Below are positions 46,301 to 59,978 of a DNA stretch of 64,000 nt, piece after piece (the first letter of the stretch is position 1; the number at the start of each line of letters is the position of its first letter). A program made the translations under genes and the position numbers. The DNA is taken from positions 27,652,001 through 27,716,000 of the forward strand of contig OU612068.1 of the NCBI GenBank assembly GCA_914767715.1, written 5' to 3'. Origin of the DNA: Membranipora membranacea (taxonomy: Eukaryota > Bryozoa > Gymnolaemata > Cheilostomatida > Membraniporidae). A model generated the notes under the pieces. The model saw nothing but the letters and a program-made list of their open reading frames with translations, did no database searches and had not been told where the DNA came from.

Positions 46301-49300
46301 TTTCACACGTGATAATTTAATCATGAGATTCAGGTATTGTTTGACCTGGAGGGCACCGGTGGAGATAATCTCAGGTAATCCGCATAGTGAATAATTACTT
46401 GCTTGGCCGGGATGATTAAACCTATGGTAGTGGGTTATTAATAAGTGGAAGTCATGTATCATATAACATAGGGATAATATGTATAAGAGGTTTTACAAGA
46501 TAGATCATACTGAACAGGTAAAGTTGTGATTTTGCTTAGTAACGGCCCCAACAGTATAAACTTGCAAAACAGATCTATGAGCAATTAACCTCAACCATGG
46601 CATTAGAAATAAAAGAAGGGACCAAAATAATATTCATTTCTGCCCTTGTCAAGAATTCGCTTATTAGGAGTGACCAAGCACAAAAGGCTATCACTCAGTC
46701 GCGCAGTCGTAATTTTGTTGTACAGTTGTGCGCAGGTATTTCTATATTTTGATGCCAGAAAAGCGAGAGAAGCAGAGCAAGCTTTCATCGCTGAATTTGA
46801 GCAAAAACTTCAACCCCCATCTGAGAACAATTACTGGTCTAACACCTCTGTTAGCACATCACTATAATAGTACTACCTTTTAGTTCACAAGCTTCTTCTC
46901 TAGACTGATCGTGCAGCTTTTGTTCAGCTTGTAACTGGTCTGTGGAAGGAATTAAACAATCAAGCATTAGGCACACATTCACATTTGGGTAAGGCTTTGT
47001 ACACAACACCTAACAAGATACTAAAATACCATGTCACAGACCAAAAGGTTTGTCAGTTTTCAAAATATGACTAAGTTTGTTGAATGGTATTTCAGTATCA
47101 GATTGGTTATAGTGACAGCAGTACGAATACGGATAGATAGAGGATGATGGTTAGCATTCAGGTCTCTGGATGACCCTGCACTTTAACCTAGCATGTTGGC
47201 AGGTTGGAGGTTGATACTGATCAAATTACATGGAAAACCTCGATATTACAATTAGAATCTGCAAAAACTATCCCAGCATCTTACAGTAAAGTATCTGAGC
47301 AATAATATATCATAGACATACTTTTGTATGTTCGGCATAAAAAAAAGCAGGGCTGTTTATCCATTAGATTTGCACCTGATAGTTCAAGCTTGTCATTATT
47401 AATATTGAGATCACAAACAACATCAATAGCCTTATAATCATTGATAGCATTGCAGGCGAGTCTGGGTGAAGTACCATGACTGTAATCAGTGTGATCATCC
47501 GCAACATCAGGAACTCAGGCAAGCCGAGTCAGAGTTGATTTGGAAGATTAAAAGTCAGCAAGTTTTTGGTATGACATTATCACATGCTGCGTGTGAGTAA
47601 CATTCGACCCAAACCCGGAAGTGACATTCAGTAAAAAAGGAGAGAAGCTGATAAGCTGCATACAACATTCAACCGGTAGTACATCTCCCCAGCCTTGTCA
47701 CGTGACCACTTTATTTGTTTTGTGGTCATGTGACAAGGTTACATCTCCACGTATCCAACATGTAAACTAGCTGAACATAGAGCTTGACACTGGCCATCTA
47801 TAGCTTAAGTTCTCAAACTTTGCCTGAGAGGGTGGTTGATAATTAGTTGCCGCCACCTTACTCAATTTAGCCCATCTCCGCTTATGTTACAATTTATTAT
47901 AAATTTGCCAGGTAGAATTTCACCCATATATTATTGGTCTCATTTAGGTGAAACTGGCTAAGTTGTGCGCATAAAATGTGGCAGTTAAGTAATTTGTTGA
48001 TTGACAAAACTAAAATGAAATAAGATTTAATCCACAGTTTCATATGTCAGTTGGTAGGGCGCATAGCAATCAATATGACTATCCCCAACGCTTGTTTGGT
48101 GTTATCTATGTACGTGAATAGAATTTACCTGATTGACCAGTCTTAGCTAATGATAAAAATTGGAAAGGCGGTTAGGACAAGTTTAGCACCTCAGCTTGTG
48201 TTTAAAGCACACCACACATGAGAAGAAATGCTGTGGATAGAAGAAATAAAGTTAACTATGTAAAATGAGTATAAAAATAGCTCAATTCATTCTCTTGTGT
48301 GACCTGAAGGGGCACTTGGTACCACCCCCGTAATTAATGAATGACTCATGTCAGATTAGTGTAGAGCTGAGCTTACCTTGTATGTGCTGCAGCTGGTTTT
48401 TCAGCTCTTCAGAATCTGTCTGTGCTCCAGTAAGTTTATCTGAAGGAGAAAATTTATAAAAAATCGGAAGATAAGAAATGTTGCAACCAGATATTACTTG
48501 AGCTCCAGAATACCAACACAAACTGCCATGTAGAATTACAAATCATCCTAAACTTTGTTGTCCTATGATAGGAGAGTGGTTGCAGCCGATAGATAAAATG
48601 TTTCGTAAATCTGGAGATGATGGCATAAAAATGGTCAGCTGAAAGGTCTTGTATCTGTGGCCTCCAATCAGACACAACATAGATGGTTGATGAATAACTC
48701 ATTTTTGCAGGCTTTAAACCACTGCTGCCACAGCTGGGCTTTGCCCAGCATAACCAACAATAAAAAATTTAAATAGAGATTTGTGGCATCAACAGATCTA
48801 GCCAGTAGCTTTGCATGGAGTTATATGAGCACTCATAATGTAGGAAGTATCTTCTTCCCGAGCCAACCACCATAAGTGATAACAAAAGTTGACCCTGACC
48901 AATCAGGTGCTTTTAAAATCTAGCTGAGATCCAACATTTTTTTGAGTGTTGGATCTCAGCTAGATTATAAAGGCACCTGATTGGTCAAGGTCATTTTTTG
49001 TCATCACTAATGGTGGATGGCTGGGGAAGAGGTTACTCCCTACATTTTGAGAGCTATATAACTCCATGCAAAGCTACTGGCTAGATGTTGCAATACCAGA
49101 ACTCTCTATTTAATTTTTTGACTGGTGGCTCTGCTGGGCAAAGCCCATCTGTGGCAGCAGTGGTTTAAAGAAACAAAATATGGGAAAATAAAACTACTGA
49201 CTATCAAGGTATAGAAAATCATAATTTTGACATTCATATATTTACCTTGTAAGTCTTTCACTTCAGAAGCCGTTGTTATTGTCTCATCTAAATTTTTATC

Positions 49301-52300
49301 AGCTGCTTTCAGTTGCTCTACTTCAGCTAAAATATAGGCCAGACTAATGAACCAAAAATCATGAGAGTTATAGTTATGTATGCATGACTATTAACAATAG
49401 ATATGTTGAGTCAGACCTAAGGTTTCACCTGCCCAGATTACACATGAGCCAAAATTTTGGAAAAATAAATAATGGTTGGAAACCCAAACAATCCCGGATC
49501 TATCTCTTATTTTACAGCTGAGTTATCCTCCCTCTTAACTTGCTAAGACAACTCCAAACATTGCAACATGCAACATTGCAACCTTAATAGGGGATATTAA
49601 ACATTTTATGATCATGTAGTTTCAAGATATCAGTCATTTGAGGTTATCACTTTTTTCCACCAGTTATATAATACATAGACTAACCTTGAAGCTGCTTGAT
49701 GACTATTTCATCTGCTTCCGATATCTGCTTTATTTTTTCTACAAAGAAAAATGAAACGGGGCATAAAAAACCAACATGCAGATTGATTATCTTCTCTTGC
49801 ACAATGACAACAGAACTCCAAAATAATGCAAGTAACGCTTATGTGATTATCAAGTTTCATAGACTAATTGTTAAGTCTATGACAAGTTCCGAAGTTTTAT
49901 TTTGTTCAAGGCTCAGGGTGCTACTTGTAGTGAGCAAATGAAATGTGAGCAGGTGATCAATAATTACCTTGCAGATGTTGTAAGCTTTCTTCACTAGCAG
50001 GAGATGAAGAGGAGTCACCAGATTTAGTCCTCTCCTCCAGTGTAGCTACTTTAGTTACATACTGTACTATCTCCAGGTTAGCCTGATCTATCTGCTGATT
50101 CAGTGATCTAATCTCCTCATCTCTCTGTCCTACTAACGTCTCGGCTTCATTCAGCTCAGCTGTAGAAGGAGTAGGGAAAATAAGATAAGATCAATTTTAT
50201 CGGTAAACTTTGTCAAGGACATGTTGCAATAGAGTTGAGGAAGCTCTTTTGATATTCATACAAGCAACATTTATATTTGAATGCTAGTTGGAATAAAACT
50301 AGACAAGATGTAGAAAAGAGAAGATGGATGACTATGTATGATTATGTATTATGTATTATGTATTATGTATTATGTATTATGTATTATGTATTATGTATTA
50401 TGTATTATGTATTATGTATTATGTATTATGTATTATGTATTATGTATTATGTATTATGTATTATGTATTATGTATTATGTATTATGTATTATGTATTAAA
50501 ATAACACACTGTAGAGTGAGAAATAACCTACTATAAAGTTAATCGTCTAAAAGCTCATGTCAGTTTATTACATGTTGGATTGAATTGTTTACAGTTCAAA
50601 TTAGATTGAGTTGAGTGGGCTGCCTCAGGGACTACCTCAGGGACTACCTCAGGGACTACCGCCCATCAAACACCATGAATAACTTTTTTTTATGCTCATG
50701 GTCTTTTCTTCACAAAAAAATTGAGGTTTGCAAATTCTTATCATGTTTATTGCAGATCATATGCACTCACCCTGATATGTGTCTATCTGAGTTTGTGAGT
50801 CGTCTAGTTTTGATTGTAGAGAATCGATTAATTCTTGTTGCGCTTCAGGTGATAGTTTCTTCTCTTCTTCCCCGTGTTCACCGTTTAGTTTACTTTCTCC
50901 CTCATGCTCCTCACCATTTGACTTCTCATCGTCTGCATCAAGAGAGAAAAAACCAATGTTAATTCAAAAAACCGTCATAGACCAAATGCAAGCAACTTGA
51001 GAACACGATTGCAGCAAGAGAAAGCAGCTGTCATTATAAAACCTTTCATTTTTCACCTTTCACTCAAATGTAACAAGGGTTCGCACAATGTTTTGTATTG
51101 TTCACTTGAGGCTAACACTCTCTGATGTAACTATTACCGCTACTCATGACACAAAGTTTAGTGACTTTATTAACAAGCAAACAAAACTTTACTATAAAAT
51201 AAACTCTGGCCTCTAGGCATAGGTAAAGGATGATGATATCACCACATAAGTCGCACCATCAGAGCGATGATAATCTCATCTCAACTTAGCAAGGGGAAAA
51301 GCTTCATATTTTGTTCATTATCTTACCAGTTTTAGACGAGTTGTTATTTTTCTTTTCGTTCAGCTCTTGTAGATAAGATAACTCCTCCCACACAGATTCA
51401 CGATCAGCCACTGATTGGTCGAGTTTAGTCTGTATTACTTCCTTCTCCTGTTCAAAGTTGGTCAGTTCTTCTTCTCGCTTTCTTTCTGCTTCCTAAATAG
51501 CATGACAATATAATAATTATTATATAATTCTATATGTTCTTACACATGAAGGTTAAGTTTCAGATATGCTCAACTGCTTAACTTGATCAACTTTAAAGTC
51601 CTGTCATTGTTGCATTAATTTTTCCGTCACTGCATGCAAAGCAATTTCAAGAATGACTGTAGAATGAAAATAAATGTATATATATATAAGCTCTTTCTGC
51701 AGAGCTTCAGAAACATGATCATATTCTAAGGCTGAGTTAAAAACTTATATAACAATAATTATGCGCATTTGAACGAAAGCCACTCAGAAAATAGCTGTGA
51801 CAGCTACAAACTATCAAACAGTGATTTGCTGCAGTGCTATCACTTACCTTCAGTTTATTAGACAGATCCGCATGCTCCATCACTTTAGTCTCATATTTGT
51901 CAGTGAGATCTAGCAGCTCTTGTTGATGTTCATCGTCTAACTCTTTCAAATGCTTGCACTCTTTCTCTGTGTTTGCTAATGATCTCTGAAAGTAAAACGC
52001 AGAGGTATTACGCAGTGTTCTCCGTCTGGCGTCGTGACAAACACAGCCATACAATAGAATCATCATGTAAGTGATTGCGTTATGTCAGGATGAGACAACA
52101 CCAATTAAACTCTTACGGAGTTTATTTTTTAGGAAACTGAGAATCATAATTGCGACAAAACACAACAGAAGGATTTTAGAGTTGAGATTGGTATCACATA
52201 TTATTACATAGCATTGAGTACATTCTTATTCCCGATCAAACTACCATGTTACGGATAATGAGAGGGAAGGCACTGGTTGTCTGCTGGTATTAACGGGTCA

Positions 52301-55300
52301 AAGTCTTCATGTTTGTCACAAAAGAGCAACATCAACATACAGAGACACAGACAGTTAACCCTTTGCTCTTTGACACTGGAAAAAAATGTAACATATGATA
52401 AAATCAGGACATATTCCCAATCTCTGAAATACTGAGAAACTTATAACATATAAAGGTAACAGAGCGGCCACCAGCACATACAATCATACCATGCAATCCA
52501 TGACTGGTTTGGATTACGACGCAGATATTATCATAACATGAAACATAGAGACGACATAGGCTTACCTGTACATCAGAGAGTTCTTGTATGGCTGTGATTT
52601 TCTCTTCGAGGACTTTACGTAATGATTGCTTACTGCTCATCTCGTAGTTTAATCTCTCATCTTCCATTGTTACTATTTGCTGCTGTAAGCTTCCTTCAGT
52701 CTGATTCTGATAAAAACATAAACAGATAACATATAAGATTGTCTGTGTTGATAAATGATATGAAGTTTGAATGTGGAGGTGCAGTTTGGCTAACATTGAG
52801 GAAGTATTGATACGATTGCAGCATCACATGATGCAGGATTTTATATAAAATTTCAACCAAGCAGTTCAATTTAATTATCTTACAAGGAGCGTCCTCTCCT
52901 CCTTGAGAGATATACATGCTGGATTGGAATGGAATGTGGAGGATACTAGATAGATTATGATAAGTGTCCCTGATTGTACTTTCAGCAATGAGTTCACGTT
53001 AACAGAACAGTACACCTGTCCTGATCATCATGCAGGTGGATTGAAATGCATGTGCTGGTCAAATACCGTTGAAGATAATAATTAGAAGAATTTATCCACA
53101 ATGAACCTGACAAAGTTAGATTTCATAAAAGAACCTGTAACAGTGAGTTCACTCTTCCTCTACATCTGAAGGAAGATTGCACAATCAACAACAGGGTGCC
53201 GTAGTGTTACACTATGATATATTATAATATATAATAGTGTAACACTATTTCACCTGGTGCAAGCAACCAATTGATCGCATATAGGAATAACAACGAACAC
53301 ACTACCTTGCTGAAAACAGAGAGCTGGTTTTGTAAGACTTCTAGCTTAGATAGTAGTCTATCTTCGTTGATGAGAGCATGCCAGCTAGACTCACAGGTCT
53401 CACTGTTCTGGTGTAATAGTCTCTGAATGTGAGACATCTTGTCTTGTAATACCTACAGGAAAAAAGAGAGATAATGATACATACTGTATATCCACCCGGG
53501 CCAAAAATGAGTTATGAGTTACTTATCAGGTAACAGGGAAACTTCAGAGTACTATAACAGCGCTGTGTTGTGTCACCGTTTAGTAAGTGGGATCGGAGTT
53601 GTGTTCCAATCACAACCCATACGGGTATGGAGTTAGTCCAAGCAGAAGGTAATTATGTCCTTATTCACCGAAACCTTCCATCGCTCACCGATAAACATCC
53701 CTACTCTGCTGGTATTTTGCTGATCAAAACATGTTATTATAAAAATATTCGGATCAATTAATGTTAGCATGCGACTGACTATATATACTTTGTAAGGCAT
53801 AGAAAGTCGCATAGCTGCACTTATATGAGACCCTCGAGCCCATCAGATAACATTATCACCACGCTTGTACTGCTGCATACTTAGATATATATATCTACTA
53901 CTCAAAGTCAATATACGATCCATAAATGTTTAGGAATGAAGGAATCAAGTGGACTGAACGATGAGCTAGTCATCAGCTGTCTTTGTGTAGAAACCTTGTC
54001 TCCTGTCACATGATCTATCAGGGTCAGTGACATATACATTGACAACGCTTCTGTAACAGATTTATGCAATAAGTTTATCCTGTCTCAGCCGCTGCGTTAG
54101 TCTAGACTGCTTTAGTTTGTACTATTATCAGGAACTGCTGCCCACAGATTTTACAATTTACTTAGAACCTATATTTAGGCTCAGCCTTGTTTGAGGCAGT
54201 AATTGATATTTGCACAAATACATGAAGTTAAATGCACTGGAACCTACTGCACATAACAAACACTGTGCAGCTCCCTCCATATTTGTAACACATTTTTATT
54301 ACATCATCAGATCATTATAAGGCTGACCTGTTCGCGATGAAGGGCTTCTTTCAGGTACTGTGACAGTTGATACATCTCTTGTGAATGAATTGAACTATTG
54401 GGATAAACAGTAGGATTCGATCCATCTCCGCTAAACCTGCAGCGATTCATAACACAACACATAATATAATGCAGTTACTGAGTACGATGAAAAATTCAAC
54501 ATTAGGTGCATTCAAAAGATGTGCATACAAAGGGGATTAATAAATAACCCTGACTGCTAAGATATAAATCTCTATAAACATTGATAGGCTAGGCTGGTTT
54601 CCTGTAGTTCAACCACTAAGTCTTTGATTACAGCGTGAAGTGAATAGCCATAAATAAACTAACTCAGTCAACAGGGTACAAACTGACAGCAGGTTCAACA
54701 TTAAACCTACAAGTTATACTCAAGCTGACAATCTAATGCAGACAGGTGATAATTATTTCCTAAAATAACATGAAATGTGTCAAACCGCAAACCTGGATGA
54801 AATCAAATTCGTGTCATATCAGGGGATAGACTAATTTTGTCTTACCTTGGTTTAGCTTCTGAACCATCAGGAAGATAAAGTGTGATGGATGCCATGATAC
54901 AGCCATGGGTTACTACAAATATAGAGCCACAAGTTCATTATAAAATCAATTATGAATGGACTGACGGCATCACTTAGGTCACAATCAATGAGATTACTGT
55001 CAATAATTACAAACTTTGGGTAATTGATTAGAATGATTGATAGCAATCCTAACAATACAGGAATGAAAACAACAATTGACCGCTGATGGTGTGGAAGTGA
55101 AAGTAGCTAGTCAGTGTCATATTTGCATTTCTCCAAAATAAGGACACGCATTCCTGCCAACATAAAACTCATAAATCAGCCCCACATAAACACACACAAC
55201 ACTGACATAACTCAAATTCAAAGAGACACCTTGGCCAAAGATTATAAATACTCATTGCATAGCCATTGCCTTGGCACGATGTTGCATCCTTTTTGCAATA

Positions 55301-56385
55301 ATAGAATATCAGTTATACTACACTATACAATTGGAATCAGTCAAGTGTTTCTTTTTCCTTTTTTATTTGCAGGACTATATTTATAACTAGCCTGGTCTGA
55401 TTCAGACAGATATAATAAGACTCATCTACTTGAGATTTTTCAAGTCACCCAAAGTAGAAACTTTTTAAAAAACCCTGCAGTTTACAAGAACAGCTAAAAG
55501 AAACAAATCAAGTAGGCCATATTGTTTTTTTTTTCGTTTTGTACCGAGTAATGCTTTTTTCAGTTTCTGAAGATTTTGAGCATATCATCCTACCTCTTTT
55601 AGAGTTTTCCATAACATCTACACCAAACTGTATGATATCTCCAGAGAAGACCTCGTGTGGATCGCTCTCCTCAGACCCCCGACTTAGCCTGTGGTTATTT
55701 ACAAATGTTCCATTGCTACTTTTTGTGTCTTGGAGGTAGAACTGTTAAAGTAAAATGATACAAAAAGTGAAGGATAACTTTTAAGCGCGACTTTCATTTT
55801 CTTTGGAGATTAACAAGAAAAACGGTATCTTCCGACTTGAATACCAAGGGTGCTAGCATTTGAACTCTAAAGAGAATGTGTCGCTCTGCATAAAATACTT
55901 GACCATACATGTATCCAGCAGCTTCCGTTTGCAAAAAGTAAACAACAGTTTACATTTATCAGACAGATGATAATCAGATAGCAGTGAAGAGTCCTACGCT
56001 GACAGAGGCACAGGATAGAACAACAAGAGTCAAATGCTTCACTCACCGCCTGGTATCTGAGTGCATTTTGATTTCAAACAGCTAGTCACATGTTTGGAGA
56101 CCAGTATAAATCTGTACATGGAATGTGGACAATGAGTAGTTTATCTGTATGACACATGATATCACCCACCTTGTTATCTTCAAACCATAAGAGTGCATGG
56201 TTCCTAGAGAGTACTTTGCAGTCGAATATGGCGTTTGTTGGAGCTGGGTGGTATCTAGCCACTGATCTGCCTATTTTTATAGGGTCTTGACAGGAGATGT
56301 GACGCTCTTGGAAGGGATGTGAGTTCGGTCGACTGGTAAACACCACCAGAGGAGCGGCAGGCATTATAACGCGCTCCCCTTCCAT
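43373..56385 (-). CDS. SLMAP: sarcolemmal membrane-associated protein (SLMAP), FHA + coiled coil
   Basis: Twenty exons: 56170-56385, 55594-55741, 54846-54912, 54328-54436, 53306-53452, 52566-52706, 51848-51985, 51327-51492, 50771-50932, 49968-50159, 49685-49738, 49246-49326, 48377-48439, 46877-46939, 46152-46214, 45182-45298, 44811-44886, 44427-44468, 43870-44023, 43373-43654. This gives 826 residues, against 828 in human. The FHA domain (residues 12-125) keeps [19 protein letters not shown] and DTKSSNGTF, the phospho-Thr binding residues. Next come [15 protein letters not shown] and [18 protein letters not shown], then a long coiled coil. SLMAP recruits phosphorylated MST1/2 to the STRIPAK phosphatase complex and opposes Hippo signalling. 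The last exon either ends at a GTATGT donor (43450) or reads through into a hydrophobic tail, which would suit SLMAP's known tail anchor. A second ATG at 56364 is an equally good start. Confidence 0.92.
47693..47738. repeat. hairpin with flanking direct repeats
   Basis: CCTTGTCACGTGACCAC and GTGGTCATGTGACAAGG make a 17-bp stem with one mismatch. TACATCTCC lies directly outside both ends, like a target-site duplication. SLMAP intron 13. Confidence 0.55.
48712..49170. mobile_element. foldback element in SLMAP intron 12
   Basis: Arms of about 220 bp are close reverse complements: CTTTAAACCACTGCTGCCAC at the left end and GTGGCAGCAGTGGTTTAAAG at the right. They meet at a perfect inner stem (AGCTGAGATCCAACA / TGTTGGATCTCAGCT) near 48945. 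It is non-coding. TTAA occurs at both ends, inside the palindrome, so a TTAA target is possible but not proven. Confidence 0.75.
50333..50498. repeat. heptamer microsatellite (ATTATGT)n
   Basis: About 23 perfect tandem copies of TATGTAT/ATTATGT in SLMAP intron 9. Since 7 is not a multiple of 3, all frames are open in this strand, which creates spurious long reading frames. Confidence 0.95.
50623..50660. repeat. 12-bp tandem repeat, 3 copies
   Basis: CTCAGGGACTAC is repeated three times between SLMAP exons 9 and 10. Confidence 0.7.
53202..53248. repeat. hairpin beside SLMAP exon 5
   Basis: TAGTGTTACACTAT and ATAGTGTAACACTA form a 14-bp perfect stem around an AT-rich loop, about 60 bp past the exon 5 donor. 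Confidence 0.6.
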
Positions 56386-58462
56386 ATCCACGGAGTAATG
56401 CTGCCTATGCTAATCTAACAGTTCTACAAAACAAAATATACGGCATTCACAGCAGTATAAGGAAAAATATGACACTGGTCATCATAGCCTTTTGATTGAT
56501 ATGCAAAGAAAACTCTCCTTTGGCTGATTTCCACTACTGAACACTGCACACATCCAATTATGTAAAACGTAAAAATTTGCTTTCTGGAGTGAAAATAGCA
56601 CACAATACCATGAGTATAGAGCATGATCAACCATCCACCCAACCTTGTTCAATGAAATGTTAACCAGGTGAGAAAAAAGCTTCCAAGTAACCTCTGATCA
56701 GATTGGCTGCTCATTTCGATAATTTTGAGATTGCGTTGCGTACTAATTTAAGACAATTTTTGCGCTCTAAAAATGTTTGATGCATACTAAATAAAAACTT
56801 TATACATACAAACAATGGCAATCAAAATTCAAATTAGAAAGGTTCAACTTTTGCATTAAGCATCGTTCTTGCAGCACTTAGTTATAACCGCCTTTCCTAG
56901 AAAACAGGATTCTGACAAAATGTAAGAAGTCCACAATCAACATCCTACTATGTCTAATTGGATGGAAAGTCGTAACTCAATAAATTTGCAATATAGTGAT
57001 ATGGTGTAGGGTGACACGGGCTCCCATAATGTATTGTCAGCAGGAGCAATTCTCAAACAAAAATTGTAAAACCACATTCATTTTATTTTCATCCTCAACA
57101 CAATACATGGTATCGTAAATAAACTATTGACAGCACATGACAGGAGATTGGGATTATACATTCCCGTCCCTTACTTGCACACCAATGTGTTATCTTGAAA
57201 TCAAATGGAGGTGCGTATTGAATATTGCTAAAAGGCTATCATGGAAGTAAGACTTTTGTTTAATAACTAAAAATTATCGTTCATAGTGCTGCTAAGGGCA
57301 TAAACCTTGCAGCAACATATCAAGAAAATTTGAGCTCAATTCTTTCCTTAGTCTCTCCCTAAACTTCAGATACATGACAAACCATGATGTTTTGGCAAGG
57401 AACATAGCTTATATTGATTGCACGGAAGGAATTGATAGGTGTTGGAGTGTAACTATTGGTAGCTGGGACTCGCAAGAATGGCCATCCACCCAAGCGAAAA
57501 GTGATAGAGATATGTATGTTTGTAAGCTACAGACAGGGTAGGGGCCCTTGAAAAGTAGATGGGCTGTAAGGAGCTGAACATGACATGAATGATGGTACAT
57601 GCACAGTTGATGAGATGTGACCCTGTGACTTACTGGTGAAAGATTGCAGATAATAATGATAACAAATCAGAGTGGTGTGTGATACATACAGTGACAATGA
57701 ATTGAGTGGTCCAGTGGAGTGGTAGACACAGGCAAGGTACTGCAAAGACTAGAGGATGAGGCCAACACATTGATAAGGCAAAGCTTAAGCAGTAATTAAC
57801 AGCCTTCCTTGGTTTTTAAAATGCCTAACTCACCAAACTTTTACCTAACCTAAGAGGAGTAAGTTAGTAAGTAAGTTTAGTAAGGTTGTATTAATGATAA
57901 AGTTTAGTAAAGCATTAGAGTTAGCAATTGAATTGACTTTGAGTGACATTATATTGAATAAGTTTGAAGTTGCTGCAGAGAGATACCACGTTAAAGTGGA
58001 CTATATTTGCCATAGACTCCTACAAACCTTTTTCATTAGAAATTTTGGCTCCTTGTGTTACAAAAATTTGAAACTTCAGCAGCCAGAGGGAGAGAAAGAA
58101 TGAGAGAAGTCACTCCAAATTCTCAAATTTTACATTGATATCTGTATACACCCAGCAGCAACTTGGTTTCCTCAAACAGCCCCAATAACTTTTTCTCACT
58201 TTTCCAGCTCCATATGGTGAGGATCTCAAATAAAATATTAAATACTAATGCCTAAATCACCAAAAGACTGTTATTGACCCCTTTTCACATTTAAATTTCT
58301 TAAATAAGCAGTAATAGAGAAGTGCTGGGAATATTTATATTGGTGACTTAATCCAAAAATACTCGCAATAAAGAGTGCTTCCGGTCTGTCTGCATTGCAA
58401 AATAAAAAAAATTGTTTAGAGAGGGAGACCGGGTTGACTATATTTTTAGCATTTCCTTCAAG
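56386..58462. other. divergent spacer between SLMAP and TOMM7
   Basis: About 2 kb with no supported exon. Short open frames near 56424-56642, 57409-57745 and 57894-58103 show no family resemblance. Non-coding 5' exons of SLMAP may lie here but cannot be recognised. Confidence 0.5.
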
Positions 58463-59131
58463 ATGCAGGCATTAGAGGGCATTGTTCAGCCAGAAGTTGG
58501 GTCCTCAGGTGGAATCACAGACAGGGTTTATGATGTTGTTGGTGCTGCCAAATTTATCTTTCACTGGGGATTTTTACCAGCTGTGATATATCTAGGTGAG
58601 TGAGTGTGAGTCCTGTCCTGCGACTACTGTACGTACTATCATTCATGTTACTCTCTCTATATATATTTATATCTATGTGCCCAAGGGCACAAGGAGTTAG
58701 ATGTGATAGCTATAAATTATATGAATATGTTCTGTAGTTGAGTAAGTGGTAGAGATAATAATAGCATAATTAATTACTCAAATTACTCAGTCTCATAATT
58801 TAATGAACAAGCTTCTGTGTTCTATTGAGATGATATTTGTTAGACATATATCTCCTTGTTGAGAGGAATGATCACAGAAGGATTTGATTATGGAGAGGGG
58901 GACAGCGGTGACAGTCCACTCTTATTTATAACGTTTAAAAAAGTACCAACAATGAATATCAATGTTATTATATTGGAAAACCCTGTTCACTGAATCACCT
59001 CCAAATGAATGCATAGATTTCTTGGTGTTTGCGATTCTTTTACTCCCTAGTTATATATCATCTTTATCGTCTATTTAGGTATTAAGAAAGGAGGTTCGGA
59101 TGGACTACCAGATCCAACCCTATTAGAGTAA
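58463..59131 (+). CDS. TOMM7: TOM7, mitochondrial import receptor subunit
   Basis: Two exons, 58463-58595 and 59079-59131, give 61 residues (human 55). The diagnostic core FIFHWGFLPAVIYLG followed by KGGSDGLPDPTLLE matches TOM7's single membrane segment and the conserved G-P-E/D-P ending. TOM7 sits in the outer mitochondrial membrane and tunes assembly of the TOM translocase; it also helps stabilise PINK1. An in-frame ATG at 58412 would add 17 residues; I prefer 58463 because TOM7 is normally short. The N-terminal 20 residues (GIVQPEVGSSGGITD) are unlike the basic vertebrate N-terminus. Confidence 0.87.
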
Positions 59132-59978
59132 GTATTTTTACAGTGATTCCAAGTTGCAAACCAATGATGACTCCTTTAATCTCAAATTGAGAATGCTTTA
59201 TGCTCAACCTTATACCGAGCCATAAGTGGACATTATCATTGTGGATCATCTGTTGGCGAGATACTATTCAAGACATGAGAATTGGCAAATAATGACCAAC
59301 TCATGACCATTGACCATGACCAACTGACAGGTTATGACAACCTGTACTATCCAAACACTTGCAACCCCTGTTCCATACTCATCAAATCTGTCCAACTTAT
59401 GCACCTGCCATAACCCATACGAGGCAGGTCTAGTCTGGCAATGAACTCCACTAAGTCCATGTTAGTCATCTATATCTTATGTCATAATTTAAACAATCAT
59501 AACAAAAGTGAATATTGTATTTACAGCGTACTACTTCCAATGGGAGGCTGATAAAGACCAGTCACATACGGGTACACCTAATTTTCCTTTCTCAGCACAG
59601 CCAACTTCATATGTACCCGAGTGTAGATGAACAATGGAAAGAGGCTTACGCTCATGTACATATTATTTCATATGAACCAATTTATTTTTCATTCAGCACC
59701 AGTTTTCTGCAGACTGAATTATACTCATAATCATGATAAGCTTCACGTTCTAATAATTTGACAGTGTACAAATAAAACCATAAATAAACTTCTCCAATCA
59801 ATCACGACAAAAAAATTTGTTTGCTGTTATATATTATTTCAGGAACTTGACTGTTCCCTAAATGGCAAAGATGAATTTGGTAACAAGTTTGTGTTTCTGG
59901 GATACATAGTTTCTTCATCAAAAGTAATCAATCAAAAATAAATTTGTGAAATCAAAATGCAATCAATCAGTAAATAGT
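59132..59978. other. tail-to-tail spacer, TOMM7 / TRAPPC8
   Basis: Convergent 3' flanks with no coding exon seen. The frame at 59515-59730 is short and unsupported. Confidence 0.5.

Noticed and set aside
50277-50536. Reading frames rich in LCIMYYV repeats
   Set aside because: They are pure translations of the ATTATGT heptamer microsatellite in an intron.
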